In this document: in pieces, positions 42,835 through 51,709 of the stretch
How positions within the stretch are numbered: the stretch's first letter is position 1
Layout: every line of letters begins with the position of its first letter
Assembly (NCBI GenBank): GCA_002067205.1
Contig: MVQL01000211.1
Span: forward strand, 1 to 64,000
Direction: 5' to 3'
DNA: 64,000 bases
Origin: Pelotomaculum sp. PtaB.Bin104
GTDB lineage: Bacteria; Bacillota; Desulfotomaculia; Desulfotomaculales; Pelotomaculaceae
Translations under genes and position numbers: made by a program
The notes under the pieces: generated by a model
Seen by the model: only the letters and a program-made list of their open reading frames with translations
What the model was told of the DNA's origin: nothing
The model's database searches: none

Positions 42835-42922
42835 TATAATCTTAACATCGGGGGAATTAATTAACCCAGAGGATTTATTTTGAGAAAGACCGGCTATTAG
42901 ATACTTAATGGCCGGTTTTTTA
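42835..42922 (+). other. Possible short transcript: -10 box and terminator
   Basis: TATAAT at 42835-42840 is followed ~50 nt later by ACCGGC...GCCGGT and a T-run (42889-42922). It could be a small RNA or just the terminator of the exporter operon. Nothing else is seen between 42700 and 43182 except the ribosome-binding site of the next gene. Confidence 0.35.
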
Positions 42923-43182
42923 ATGATTTGCACTTTCATGATATAGAAAAGGGTATTTACCACAATATTTTTATAATATACAATAAAATACAAGTAATAA
43001 ATTGGTAGGAAATAGGGTGATTAAAAAAGCAACAATCATGGAGTTTGAACATATGGATGTTTAATAGATTTTGATCTGTTTCGAAGTGTTGAATTCTAAA
43101 AAAAATTACGGGAAAGGAGGTTAAATACACACGCTCGGGTGTTAAAAGTGTACGATATTTTTGATAAGGGGAGGTTGACATC

Positions 43183-44427
43183 ATGAACGGTCTAAGCCAG
43201 TTTTTTAAGGGAACTAAACCCGGTGCAAGTCTTGGTGGCCTGAAACACTTAATATTAATGGCCACAGCAATTATTTTATTGTTATTTATCACAACTCCTG
43301 CTGTAGCGGGGACTATTCTTACTACTCCTACAGGCGGGGAGGCATTGACAGTTGGTGAAACATATGACATCAAGTGGAATGCGGTATCCATTCCTTTTGG
43401 TGGGAGTATCGATTTGGATTTAAGCACAGACTCCGGGGTAACCTGGACAGCTATACAACACGGAATTTCGATTACTTCACAGAAATATGCCTGGACTGTC
43501 CCCAATTCGCCTACCACCAAGGCCAGGGTCAAGATAACCTTATACTGCGATACCCTGGGTTTGTCTGGCGGGTTAATGCCTACTCCTACCACTGTGACAA
43601 GCGTTTGCGGTGTAGAAGAGAGCGCTGATTTTACTATTAAATCTTCACTTGTCATACTAAATTTAAAGCCTGTGCTGCCGCTTCCGGTTTTTGTTTCTGC
43701 GCCTTCCAACCTTACGGCAACGACCATCTCTAGTTCCCAAATTGACCTGGCCTGGACCGATAAATCAAACAATGAAACCGAATTTGTTATCGAGCGCAAG
43801 ACCGGGAGCGGGAGTTATGAAGAGGTTGGTACTGTAGATGAGGATAAGGAAAATTATTCTGACAAAGGTCTCACTGCCGGCACTGCGTACACCTACCGGG
43901 TGAAAGCCGCCGGCAACGGCAGCACCATCCATGATTCCAGTTATTCCAATGAGTCGAGCGCTACAACAAATAATTTAATAATACCAATTATCCCCATCAA
44001 ACCAGTAATACCACCTGTTGCTACTGAACAAACGGTGATTAGGTATTATATCGGTGCGGCTGACTACTATGTTAATGATCAGATCCAAACCATGGACACT
44101 GTGCCCATTATCATTGAGGGCAGGACTCTATTGCCGATCAGGTATGTGGCGGAACCGCTGGGCGCCTCGGTTGACTGGGATTCTATCGAGCAGAAAGTTA
44201 CCGTAACCTTGAGTGGTAAAACCATTGAGGTCTGGGTTAACAATAATATGGCCAGTGTAGATGGCGTTGCTACGCCAATTGACCCCAACAACGCTAATGT
44301 GGTGCCTATTGTTGTTCCACCTGGAAGGACGATGCTGCCTCTTAGATTTATCGCCGAGAACCTGGGCTGCCAGGTAGACTGGAACCAGTCCTTGCAGGAA
44401 GTAAAGGTAACTTATCCGAAGTTGTAA
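43183..44427 (+). CDS. Exported protein with KNH-like, fibronectin III and copper-amine-oxidase-like domains
   Basis: 414 residues. Signal segment LILMATAIILLLFITTPAVA. Then a Ser/Thr-rich beta domain (LTTPTGGEALTVGETYDIKW) resembling Kre9/KNH-type modules, an FN3 domain (about 165-265, PSNLTATTISSSQIDLAWTD ... AYTYRVKAAG), and a C-terminal copper-amine-oxidase N1-like pair (about 300-414): VPIIIEGRTLLPIRYVAEPL, GASVDWDSIEQKVTVTL and GRTMLPLRFIAENLG. The last domain is common in cell-surface proteins of Peptococcaceae and binds cell-wall or other surface partners; it has no oxidase activity. AGGGGAGG precedes ATG 43183. Confidence 0.85.
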   Translation: MNGLSQFFKGTKPGASLGGLKHLILMATAIILLLFITTPAVAGTILTTPTGGEALTVGETYDIKWNAVSIPFGGSIDLDLSTDSGVTWTAIQHGISITSQKYAWTVPNSPTTKARVKITLYCDTLGLSGGLMPTPTTVTSVCGVEESADFTIKSSLVILNLKPVLPLPVFVSAPSNLTATTISSSQIDLAWTDKSNNETEFVIERKTGSGSYEEVGTVDEDKENYSDKGLTAGTAYTYRVKAAGNGSTIHDSSYSNESSATTNNLIIPIIPIKPVIPPVATEQTVIRYYIGAADYYVNDQIQTMDTVPIIIEGRTLLPIRYVAEPLGASVDWDSIEQKVTVTLSGKTIEVWVNNNMASVDGVATPIDPNNANVVPIVVPPGRTMLPLRFIAENLGCQVDWNQSLQEVKVTYPKL

Positions 44428-44467
44428 TCAGCAAAATTATTATCGTTTGATGTTTAGAAATTAACCT

Positions 44468-44487
44468 GGGGCGGGTAAACCCGCCCC
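44468..44487 (+). terminator. GC hairpin after the surface-protein gene
   Basis: GGGGCGGG-TAAA-CCCGCCCC, perfect 8 bp, without a T-run; a weak terminator or 3' stabiliser. Confidence 0.5.
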
Positions 44488-44663
44488 TAAACATTTACCC
44501 GCTCCAGGAGTTGCGATCATACAAAAGCTCGCTGTCTTTTAATACTAATGTTGCCAAAGCTTGCAAAGAACCTTGCTGGATGTTACTATGAGGAACAGAA
44601 AGCAGCATAAAGATGCCCTCATCTTACTATTATTCCAGTGCTAGAGCTAAAAGGGGAGACTTA

Positions 44664-45878
44664 ATGATGGCCGAAAAAATTCAGATGACGGTGCCGTTGG
44701 TGGAGATGGACGGCGACGAAATGACCAGGGTGATCTGGCAGGATATTAAAGACATTTTACTGACGCCTTACATAGACTTAAAGACGGTTTATTTTGACCT
44801 GGGGCTGAAAAAGCGGGATGAAACAGATGACCGGATTACGGTGGAGGCGGCGGAAGCCACTAAACAATATGGGGTGGCGGTCAAGTGCGCCACGATCACG
44901 CCCAACGCCCAGCGGGTCAAGGAATATAACCTCAAGCAGATGTGGAAAAGCCCCAACGGGACGATCCGGGCCATTTTGGACGGGACGGTTTTTCGCGCGC
45001 CCATCATCGTAAAAAATATCAAGCCCTTTGTGAAAACGTGGGAAAAGCCCATTACTATAGCCCGTCATGCCTACGGCGATATTTACAGGGGTGTGGAGAT
45101 GAAGGTCGCTACCGGCGGTAAGGCGGAAATAGTCTTCACGGGAGAAGACGGGCGCGAAGCGCGGGAGGTCATCCATGAATTTGACGGCCCCGGCATCATC
45201 ATGGCCATGCACAACCTGGACAAGTCCATCGAGAGTTTCGCCCGGTCCTGCTTTAACTACGCCCTGGACCAAACGCAGGACCTGTGGTTTGCCACCAAGG
45301 ACACCATTTCCAAAAAGTACGACCATAATTTTAAGGATGTCTTTCAGGCGATCTTTGACGCGGAGTACCGGGAGAAATTTGCGGCGGCGGGCATCGAGTA
45401 CTTTTACACCTTAATCGATGACGCTGTGGCCAGGGTCGTCCGCAGCCCGGGCGGGTTTATCTGGGCCTGCAAAAACTATGACGGCGACGTGATGTCGGAT
45501 ATGGTGGCCACCGCCTTCGGCAGCCTGGCCATGATGACTTCCGTGCTGGTGTCCCCGGACGGCTTTTACGAATTCGAGGCGGCCCACGGCACGGTGACCC
45601 GGCACTATTACCAATACCAAAAGGGTGAGGAAACCTCAACCAACCCGGTGGCCACCTTGTTTGCCTGGACCGGGGCCCTGCGGAAAAGGGGCGAAATGGA
45701 CGGCGCCGCGCGCCTGGTTCAATTTGCCGGCGCCCTGGAAAAAGCCGCCATTGACACCATCGAAGCCGGGATCATGACCAAAGACCTGGCGCTGCTCGCT
45801 GAAGGCGACAAGCAAGTCGTCAACACCCGGGAGTTTCTGCAGGCAGTCAATGCCCGCCTGGAAGTTTCTATTTTTTAA
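44664..45878 (+). CDS. icd: NADP-type isocitrate dehydrogenase (eukaryote-like subfamily)
   Basis: 404 residues. The start [20 protein letters not shown] then [12 protein letters not shown] and the substrate block [20 protein letters not shown] match the homodimeric eukaryotic-type (subfamily II) IDH, not the E. coli Icd type. The metal-binding Asp residues are in [14 protein letters not shown] and [12 protein letters not shown], and the cofactor block is [20 protein letters not shown]. It oxidises isocitrate to 2-oxoglutarate with CO2 release. ATG 44664 has AGGGGAG ahead; the frame back to 44613 is not supported. It stands alone, with its stop codon inside palindrome copy 4. Confidence 0.93.
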   Translation: MMAEKIQMTVPLVEMDGDEMTRVIWQDIKDILLTPYIDLKTVYFDLGLKKRDETDDRITVEAAEATKQYGVAVKCATITPNAQRVKEYNLKQMWKSPNGTIRAILDGTVFRAPIIVKNIKPFVKTWEKPITIARHAYGDIYRGVEMKVATGGKAEIVFTGEDGREAREVIHEFDGPGIIMAMHNLDKSIESFARSCFNYALDQTQDLWFATKDTISKKYDHNFKDVFQAIFDAEYREKFAAAGIEYFYTLIDDAVARVVRSPGGFIWACKNYDGDVMSDMVATAFGSLAMMTSVLVSPDGFYEFEAAHGTVTRHYYQYQKGEETSTNPVATLFAWTGALRKRGEMDGAARLVQFAGALEKAAIDTIEAGIMTKDLALLAEGDKQVVNTREFLQAVNARLEVSIF

Positions 45879-45902
45879 TTGTCCAACTGTCGGACAATTA
45901 AA
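45874..45902. repeat. Dispersed GTCCAAC palindrome, copy 4
   Basis: TTTAATTGTCC-AACTGTC-GGACAATTAAA, perfect 11-bp outer arms. The icd stop codon TAA is within the left arm. Inner bases differ from the other copies. Placed right after the gene, it may act as a 3'-end hairpin. Confidence 0.7.
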
Positions 45903-46044
45903 TCCTGTGCCCTGACAGCAATATTAAGCCCATGCCCCCGCCGCAGCAAGGAATATGTCCGCTTTAGCTCGGGTGGAGGCCTCTATCTTAATAATCCGTG
46001 TGTGAGAAGTTGTAATATAGACAAAACCAGGCGGGAGACTGCAT

Positions 46045-46078
46045 AAAAAGAGGCAGAAGATACTTTTCTTCTGCCTCT
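46045..46078 (-). terminator. Terminator downstream of hcp
   Basis: AGAGGCAGAAGA pairs with TCTTCTGCCTCT (12 bp). On the minus strand it is followed by TTTTTATG, so it ends the hcp transcript; on the plus strand only a short GCTTTAATT follows. The rest of the 45903-46178 spacer has no gene. Confidence 0.75.
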
Positions 46079-46178
46079 GCTTTAATTCTCTAATGTTATT
46101 CTTGAATTTGTCGTGCTGCTCCCGGTCCGGTTCCGGGAACAGCTTCAGGCCTAGCCGGCAACAGCTGTAGTCCTGCTA

Positions 46179-47732
46179 TTAGCCAAGGATTGCCTTTAAG
46201 TCCGCTTCCGGTGTGCTGATCGGCTTGATGTTGAATTTATCCACCAGGATGTTCAGCACATTCGGTGAAATAAACGCGGGCAGGCTGGGCCCGAGATAGA
46301 TATTCTTAAGCCCCAGCGACAGCAGCGTCAGCAGGATGCAGACGGCCTTCTGCTCATACCAGGAGAGCACCAGCGTCAGGGGCAGGTCGTTGACCCCGCA
46401 GTCAAACGCGCCGGCCAACGCCACCGCTACCTGAATGGCGGAATAGGCGTCGTTGCACTGGCCCATGTCCATCAGGCGCGGCAGGCCGCCGATTTCCCCG
46501 ATGTCCAGGTCGTTAAAGCGGTACTTGCCGCAGGCCAGGGTGAGCACAACCGTGTCCGGGGGCGTCATTTTCACAAAATCGGTGTAGTAGCTTCTGCCCA
46601 TCCTCGCGCTGTCGCAGCCGCCCACCAGGAAGAAGTGTTTGATCGCGCCCGCCTTGACGGCCTCAATCACCTTGTCGGCCACGCCCAGCACGGTGTTGCG
46701 GGCAAACCCGGTCATCAGCTCTGAGCCGCCGTTGATTCCGGTCAGCTTGTTGTCTTCCTTCCACCCGCCGAGCTCCAGGGCCTTATTGATTACCGGGGTA
46801 AAGCCCTTGATCCCGTTTTCCCCGGAAATGTGGGCAATACCCGGGTATCCGACCGCGTCGGTGGTAAAGATGCGGTCTGAGTAAGACGGCTGGGGCGGCA
46901 TCAGGCAGTTGGTAGTATAGAGCACCGCACCGGGGATATTGTCAAACTCCTTGCGCTGGTTCTGCCAGGCGGTGCCGAAATTCCCCTTTAGGTGGGCATA
47001 TTTCTTCAGCTCCGGGTAGCCGTGGGCCGGCAGCATTTCGCCGTGGGTGTAGATGTTGATGCCCTTGTCTTTAGTCTGCTCCAGGAGTTGCTTCAAGTCG
47101 TGCAGGTCGTGCCCGGTGACCACGATGAACGGCCCCTTTTCAATGGTCGTGGGCACTTTGACCGGCACCGGGTGCCCGTAGGTGGCGGTATTGGCCTGGT
47201 CGAGCAGCCCCATGCACTTGAGGTTGACCTGCCCGAACTCCATCAATAGCCCCAGCCACTCCTCGGGGGTATGCTCTTCACCGATGGCGCGCATGCCTTT
47301 ATACAGCCAGGCGGTCACCTCATCATCCGTAAAGCCGAGCCTGAAAGCGTGCCAGGCGTAGGCGGCCATGCCGCGCACACCGAATAGAAGGGTGGAGCGC
47401 AGGGATACTAGATCCGGGTCACCCTGGAAAAGGTCTTCCGCAGTGCGGTCCGCAGCGCCGCCCAGGGCCTCTTTTTTAGCCTGGGCCAGGCTTTTCAACT
47501 CGTCAATCCGCTCCCCGTCGAAGTTAACGTTAGTGACCGTGGCGAAAAGACCCTGCATCATTATTTCATTTGTTTCCTGATCCGGGGTCTTGCCCTCGGC
47601 AGCCCGGGCGAGCCCAACCAGCGCGCAGGTTAACTCGTCTTGCTTGGCCGCGATTTCCGGCTTTTTGCCGCACACGCCCACCTTGGCGCAACCTTTGCCA
47701 CCGGCAGTCTGCTCACATTGAAAGCAGAACAT
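46179..47732 (-). CDS. hcp: Hybrid cluster protein (hydroxylamine reductase)
   Basis: 517 residues. The N-terminal 4Fe-4S motif MFCFQCEQTAGGKGCAKVGV continues CG, with Cys 3, 6, 15 and 21. The hybrid-cluster ligands are visible in the later blocks (YTTNCLMPPQPSY, GCDSARMGRSYYTDF, LACGKYRFNDLDIGEIGGLP). Hcp acts in the cytoplasm against nitric oxide/hydroxylamine. Good ribosome-binding site on the minus strand (AAAGGAGGTAAAAATT). The divergent Crp/Fnr gene 195 nt away and the palindrome between them suggest direct regulation. Confidence 0.95.
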   Translation of the reverse strand: MFCFQCEQTAGGKGCAKVGVCGKKPEIAAKQDELTCALVGLARAAEGKTPDQETNEIMMQGLFATVTNVNFDGERIDELKSLAQAKKEALGGAADRTAEDLFQGDPDLVSLRSTLLFGVRGMAAYAWHAFRLGFTDDEVTAWLYKGMRAIGEEHTPEEWLGLLMEFGQVNLKCMGLLDQANTATYGHPVPVKVPTTIEKGPFIVVTGHDLHDLKQLLEQTKDKGINIYTHGEMLPAHGYPELKKYAHLKGNFGTAWQNQRKEFDNIPGAVLYTTNCLMPPQPSYSDRIFTTDAVGYPGIAHISGENGIKGFTPVINKALELGGWKEDNKLTGINGGSELMTGFARNTVLGVADKVIEAVKAGAIKHFFLVGGCDSARMGRSYYTDFVKMTPPDTVVLTLACGKYRFNDLDIGEIGGLPRLMDMGQCNDAYSAIQVAVALAGAFDCGVNDLPLTLVLSWYEQKAVCILLTLLSLGLKNIYLGPSLPAFISPNVLNILVDKFNIKPISTPEADLKAILG

Positions 47733-47896
47733 AATTTTTACCTCCTTTTATTGCGTGAATTGTTTTTATTGTCTAACTAATTAATTCTCCTGTCTCCTTG
47801 TTTCTCCTGTTGCCCGGAGAAATTTTTTACCCTGAAGAACTAGGCTTTGCTTGCAGTCTTGACAAAGTTATTTTAATATATTGAAAATATAAATTC

Positions 47897-47912
47897 GGTA
47901 ACCACGGTTACC
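47897..47912. promoter_or_regulatory. Perfect 16-bp palindrome between hcp and its regulator
   Basis: GGTAACC-AC-GGTTACC, dyad-symmetric apart from the two central bases. It lies 14 nt before the GTG of the Crp/Fnr gene and ~165 nt upstream of hcp. Symmetry and size suit a Crp/Fnr dimer, although it differs from the TTGAT-N4-ATCAA Fnr site. Confidence 0.7.
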
Positions 47913-47926
47913 AAAATCAAAGGTGT

Positions 47927-48625
47927 GTGAAATTATTGCTCGAGTGGATCAAAGTTTTTGCCCGGTGCGACTTGTTTAAGGGCATCAGCCAGGAGGATTT
48001 GTTCATGGTGTTTGGCTGTCTGCAGCCTAAAATCAATAAGTATGAAAAAAATGATTGGGTGACTGTTGCCGGCGAAAAATTTAACGGCCTGGGGATAGTC
48101 CTGTCCGGTGAGGTGGTAGTGACCAAGGAGAACGCGGCCGGCAACCGGATTATCATGGCGGTGAACGGCCCGGGTGAGATATTCGGCGAGATCGCGGCGT
48201 TTTCCAGAGCGGGGGTGTGGCCGGTAACGGTGGCCGCCCGGGGGGCCTGCACGGTCATGTTTTTGCAGGCCGGCAAGATCGTCGGGAACTGCGCGCAGGC
48301 TTGTATGAGCCACCGGCAGCTGATCACAAACATGCTGGAGATAGTTTCGGACAAGGCGCTCATGCTGCACCGGAAGGTGGAATACCTGGCCATCAAGAGC
48401 ATGCGCGGCAAAATCAGCACCTTTCTCCTGGAGCATTATAAAAAGACCGGCAAGGACACCTTCGTTATGCCGATGAAGCGCAACGAACTGGCGGACTTCC
48501 TCAACGTCTCCCGCCCCTCTCTTTCCCGCGAGCTGGGGCGGCTGAGAGACGAGGGGGTGATTGAATTTTACCTGGATTCGGTGAAAATTAAGCAGGTTGA
48601 CTCTTTGAAAAGTATGGCCGGGTAA
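47927..48625 (+). CDS. Crp/Fnr-family regulator, probably controlling hcp (HcpR-like)
   Basis: 232 residues. A cNMP-binding beta-roll (GLGIVLSGEVVVTKENAAGN, GPGEIFGEIAAFS) is followed by a long dimer helix and a winged-helix end with MKRNELADFLNVSRPSLSRE. It lacks the N-terminal Cys cluster of Fnr. Crp/Fnr proteins divergent from hcp (HcpR) sense nitrosative stress in many anaerobes; the assignment here rests on position plus the intergenic palindrome. The start is GTG 47927 just after the palindrome. Confidence 0.85.
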   Translation: MKLLLEWIKVFARCDLFKGISQEDLFMVFGCLQPKINKYEKNDWVTVAGEKFNGLGIVLSGEVVVTKENAAGNRIIMAVNGPGEIFGEIAAFSRAGVWPVTVAARGACTVMFLQAGKIVGNCAQACMSHRQLITNMLEIVSDKALMLHRKVEYLAIKSMRGKISTFLLEHYKKTGKDTFVMPMKRNELADFLNVSRPSLSRELGRLRDEGVIEFYLDSVKIKQVDSLKSMAG

Positions 48626-48754
48626 ATTTTTGACGCGGAAAACCTGTGCTGGAACAGTAAGCCCTAGCAATATAAGCTATATTTTCCGGAGTAAAGAGGA
48701 AATGACCCTCCCGGTGTGGTATTATTTAGATTAAAATGTCTGAGGAGGGTATTT

Positions 48755-49477
48755 ATGAAAAGAATTTTGTCGCTTGCACTGGTCCTGGCCTTTTTGGTTT
48801 CCAGTCTGTTTTCGTCCGGCTGCTCAAGCAAAAAAGAAGAGGGCAGCCCGGCCGGCAGCCAGCAGACCACCGGCACCAGCACAGGCAGTGAGGAATCACT
48901 GGCCAGTATATTTGCCAAAAGCAAAAATGTTGAAGGAATTTCCTATGATTACACGATTACCGCACAGGGTCAAACGATTAGCGGGAAGATGTGGATCAGC
49001 GGTGAAAAAGTTAAAACCGAAACTGCTATGGAAGGTAAGAAGATCATTTCCATCATTGACAGCAATGCTCTCCTAAGCTATTTCCCCGATGAAAACAGGG
49101 CGATGAAAATGACCCTGGGGCAGCAATCTAATGAGCCCTCCAATAATGCCCTGGAATACGGTGAGGATATCAACACCGCCCCGGACAAATATAAAGTGCT
49201 GGAAAGAACGGTTTATGACGGGGTCATGTGCCGGGTTGTGGCGGTTACCGGCGCTGACGGCAAAGAAGTTATGAAAATGTGGGTGCGGGAAGATTACGGC
49301 TTCCCGGTCCGTGTGGAAACAGTTGAGGCGAACGGGGGCAAGACTATTATAGAGTATAAGAACATTAATATCGGCAAGCAGCCGGCGGAAATATTCCAGC
49401 TTCCGGCCGGAGTGCAGGTCACTGATACCGGCGATATGCTGAAGGGTTTGACCAATATGCCTGCTGCCGGTCAGTAA
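48755..49477 (+). CDS. Lipoprotein with LolA-like/DUF4412-type fold
   Basis: 240 residues. The signal peptide KRILSLALVLAFLVSSLFSS ends in lipobox SSGC; a Ser/Gly linker follows. The body (ISYDYTITAQGQTISGKMWI, IISIIDSNALLSYFPDENRA, MKMWVREDYGFPVRVET) resembles the beta-sheet repeats of LolA-like lipoproteins of Gram-positives. GAGGAGGG precedes ATG 48755; the longer frame from 48716 is not supported. It is 260 nt ahead of the redox operon and could belong to it. Confidence 0.75.
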   Translation: MKRILSLALVLAFLVSSLFSSGCSSKKEEGSPAGSQQTTGTSTGSEESLASIFAKSKNVEGISYDYTITAQGQTISGKMWISGEKVKTETAMEGKKIISIIDSNALLSYFPDENRAMKMTLGQQSNEPSNNALEYGEDINTAPDKYKVLERTVYDGVMCRVVAVTGADGKEVMKMWVREDYGFPVRVETVEANGGKTIIEYKNINIGKQPAEIFQLPAGVQVTDTGDMLKGLTNMPAAGQ

Positions 49478-49740
49478 ACGCAGTAATAGGCCGGGCTCGA
49501 TTCATAGTCACAGGGATATTTAGTTATTATGCTATAATTAGTTAGATAAATAGGTGACATTAATCCGTTTTTAATCAAATCATAAACTAATGTGCGGTTG
49601 ATGTTAAAATTGAAGCAAATATTGTCATCCGATTAGCGCTTCGAGCGCCAGGGATCAATTGCATTTTGAAGGGTAGTGTCTACGATTACATTTACCCATG
49701 AATTGTAAGATATATTTTTCAAGTCAGGTCAGGTGAAATA

Positions 49741-49878
49741 ATGGTTAAAAATAGCTTAAGGTTGGCCCTTTTGGGGGCCGGCCTGTTATCGGTTGCTTTT
49801 GGTGTCAGCCGCGGTGAGGTGCAGGAAGTCTTGCAGAAAGCGATTAACCTCTGCCTGGAGTGCATCGGCATTGGCTGA
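49741..49878 (+). CDS. Tiny CD1871A-family CXXC-motif membrane protein
   Basis: 45 residues: KNSLRLALLGAGLLSVAFGV forms one membrane helix, then SRGEVQEVLQKAINLCLECI ends GIG. The LCLECIGIG end with its C-x-x-C is the mark of the CD1871A-like CXXC family. It overlaps the start of the next gene. The family is usually encoded with a membrane 4Fe-4S protein and a TlpA-like protein, exactly as here. It is below the usual length cutoff of gene finders. Confidence 0.8.
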   Translation: MVKNSLRLALLGAGLLSVAFGVSRGEVQEVLQKAINLCLECIGIG

Positions 49879-50725
49879 TTTAAGGCGGAAAGTGGTCCAG
49901 TTTGCTTCAGCCATAATTTTTAACAGCTATGCTGAGGGGTTTGCTAAGGGCACTATTTACCGTGGAAATCTCAAGCAGGTCTGCTTGCCGGTGCTGAACT
50001 GTTATTCCTGCCCGGGCGCCATCGGCTCCTGCCCGGTCGGGTCACTGCAGGCCGTATCGGCCGGGATCACCTACCAGTTTTCCTTCTACGTGGCCGGCTT
50101 CCTGGCCCTGGTGGGGCTGGTTGCCGGCAGAATGGCCTGCGGGTGGCTGTGCCCCTTCGGCCTGTTGCAGGACCTGCTCTACCGGGTGCCGTCGTTCAAG
50201 CGGTCGCTGCCGCTGTGGACCGGCTGCTTTAAGTATGCCGTGCTGGTTTTCCTGGTGCTGTTGCTGCCGGCGCTGGCCGTCGATCAGTTTGGCCTCGGCA
50301 CCCCGACCTTTTGCAAGTGGCTCTGCCCGGCAGGCACACTGGAGGCCGCCCTGCCTCTGGCTGTGGCCAACGAGGGCATCAGGGGCGCGCTGGGAGGGCT
50401 CTTTTACTGGCGCTTTAGCTGGCTGTTGCTGATCCTGTTTTTGTGTATAATTTTCAAAAGACTGTTTTGCCTGACCCTGTGCCCCCTTGGGGCTGTCTAT
50501 TCCCTGTTCAACCGGATTAGTATTTTTAGCATCCGGGTTGACCAAGAATTGTGCACCTATTGCGGCCGCTGCGCCGCGGCCTGCCACCTCAGGCTGCCGG
50601 AGATTGCCGGGCCGAATCACCCGGAGTGCATCCGCTGCCTCAAGTGCGTCAAACAGTGCCCCACCGGCGCAATGGACTGGCAGATCGAGGTGCCTGGTAA
50701 GAAGGAGGAGAGTAAATATGCATAA
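49871..50725 (+). CDS. Membrane 4Fe-4S-binding protein (NapH/CcoG-like)
   Basis: About 284 residues. The family start NSYAEGFAKGTIYRGNLKQV is followed by a periplasm-side Cys block (LPVLNCYSCPGAIGSCPVGS), membrane helices with CGWLCPFGLLQ and CKWLCPAGTLE, a third CLTLCPLGAVY, and two C-terminal ferredoxin clusters (CTYCGRCAAACHL; CIRCLKCVKQCPTGAMDW). It should pass electrons across the membrane towards the TlpA partner. TTG 49871 overlaps the CXXC gene; a longer frame to 49793 covers only that gene's DNA. Confidence 0.85.
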   Translation: MADLRRKVVQFASAIIFNSYAEGFAKGTIYRGNLKQVCLPVLNCYSCPGAIGSCPVGSLQAVSAGITYQFSFYVAGFLALVGLVAGRMACGWLCPFGLLQDLLYRVPSFKRSLPLWTGCFKYAVLVFLVLLLPALAVDQFGLGTPTFCKWLCPAGTLEAALPLAVANEGIRGALGGLFYWRFSWLLLILFLCIIFKRLFCLTLCPLGAVYSLFNRISIFSIRVDQELCTYCGRCAAACHLRLPEIAGPNHPECIRCLKCVKQCPTGAMDWQIEVPGKKEESKYA

Positions 50726-51485
50726 GCTCGTCACCAGGATCCTGGTCCTGGTTGTATTTATATTCATACTGGTCGGCTGCTCCGGCAATAAGAACCAGGA
50801 GACTAACCAAATTTCCGGTCAGCCAGGTGCTGCAGAGCAAGCGCCGGTGAACCAGCAGGACGCGCAACAGGCGCCAGGGACCGGGGCAGACGCACAGGCG
50901 GCTAATCAGCAGCAGACGGCCGTTCAGCAGCAGGCCTCACCCACCGGCCAGACGGGAGCTACTGTGCCGGTGCCCGCGCCGGAACAAGCCCAGGCAGCCC
51001 CTAAAGCATCAGGAAACGATGCAGGTAATAAAGCTTCCGCCCCGGCAGTGTCGAAGACTTATTCCCTTAGTGTGGGCGGCTACTTTCCGCCTTTCAACCT
51101 GGCCGGCCTGGACGGGAATCAGTACAGCTCGGCGAATGTTTTCAGTGCCAATAAAGTGACCCTGATTAATTGCTGGGCTACTTTTTGCGGCCCCTGTATC
51201 AGGGAAATGCCTGATTTAGAGAAGCTGCGGCAGAATTACCAGGGCCAGGGACTGGGTGTCATCGGCATTGTGCTGGATGCCAATAAGGCGCAGCAAGCCA
51301 AAACAATGGCAGCCCGGCTGGGCACCGGCTACCCTCACCTGCTGGATGACGGACGCTACGGGCAATATATTTATGCCGTTCCCCAAACATACCTGATCGA
51401 CAGCGAGGGGAAAATAGTGCAGGCGGTCACCGGCGCCAGCAACCTGCAGTACTTCAGCGGTTTGGTCGAACCCTACCTGAAGTAA
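50718..51485 (+). CDS. TlpA-like thioredoxin-fold lipoprotein
   Basis: 255 residues. Signal HKLVTRILVLVVFIFILVGC with lipobox LVGC, then a long Gln/Ala/Pro linker (about 25-115), then a TlpA/ResA domain with NCWATFCGPCIREMPDLEKL (active CGPC) and VPQTYLIDSEGKIVQAVTGA (cis-Pro loop). It probably reduces disulfides outside the membrane using electrons from the membrane 4Fe-4S protein. GAAGGAGGAGAG precedes ATG 50718, which overlaps the previous gene by 8 nt. Confidence 0.88.
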   Translation: MHKLVTRILVLVVFIFILVGCSGNKNQETNQISGQPGAAEQAPVNQQDAQQAPGTGADAQAANQQQTAVQQQASPTGQTGATVPVPAPEQAQAAPKASGNDAGNKASAPAVSKTYSLSVGGYFPPFNLAGLDGNQYSSANVFSANKVTLINCWATFCGPCIREMPDLEKLRQNYQGQGLGVIGIVLDANKAQQAKTMAARLGTGYPHLLDDGRYGQYIYAVPQTYLIDSEGKIVQAVTGASNLQYFSGLVEPYLK

Positions 51486-51510
51486 GTAAAAATTCATTTT
51501 GTTTGGTTTA

Positions 51511-51547
51511 GCCAGGTTTGGGAGGCCTTGTCCCGCCTGGCTTTTTA
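51511..51547 (+). terminator. Terminator of the redox operon
   Basis: AGCCAGG...CCTGGCT with inner GGGA/TCCC, followed by TTTTTAATTTT. Confidence 0.8.
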
Positions 51548-51709
51548 ATTTTATTGTTCTGGAATAGATGGTTTAACATGGCACACTTTTTGGTCTGTCA
51601 GGTCATTATTTATAAGGTTTTTTGGTATCAACTTGCACACCTTTTGAGAATTTTTTAAACCTTAACAATGTCTTTAGAAAATATAATATAATCAGGAGTG
51701 AATTTAGAC

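Noticed and set aside
42957-43799. 280-codon minus-strand ORF
   Set aside because: It mirrors the FN3/amine-oxidase-like surface protein gene and has no homology of its own.
47933-48670. 245-codon minus-strand ORF
   Set aside because: It is antisense to the Crp/Fnr regulator, whose HTH and cNMP domains are unmistakable.
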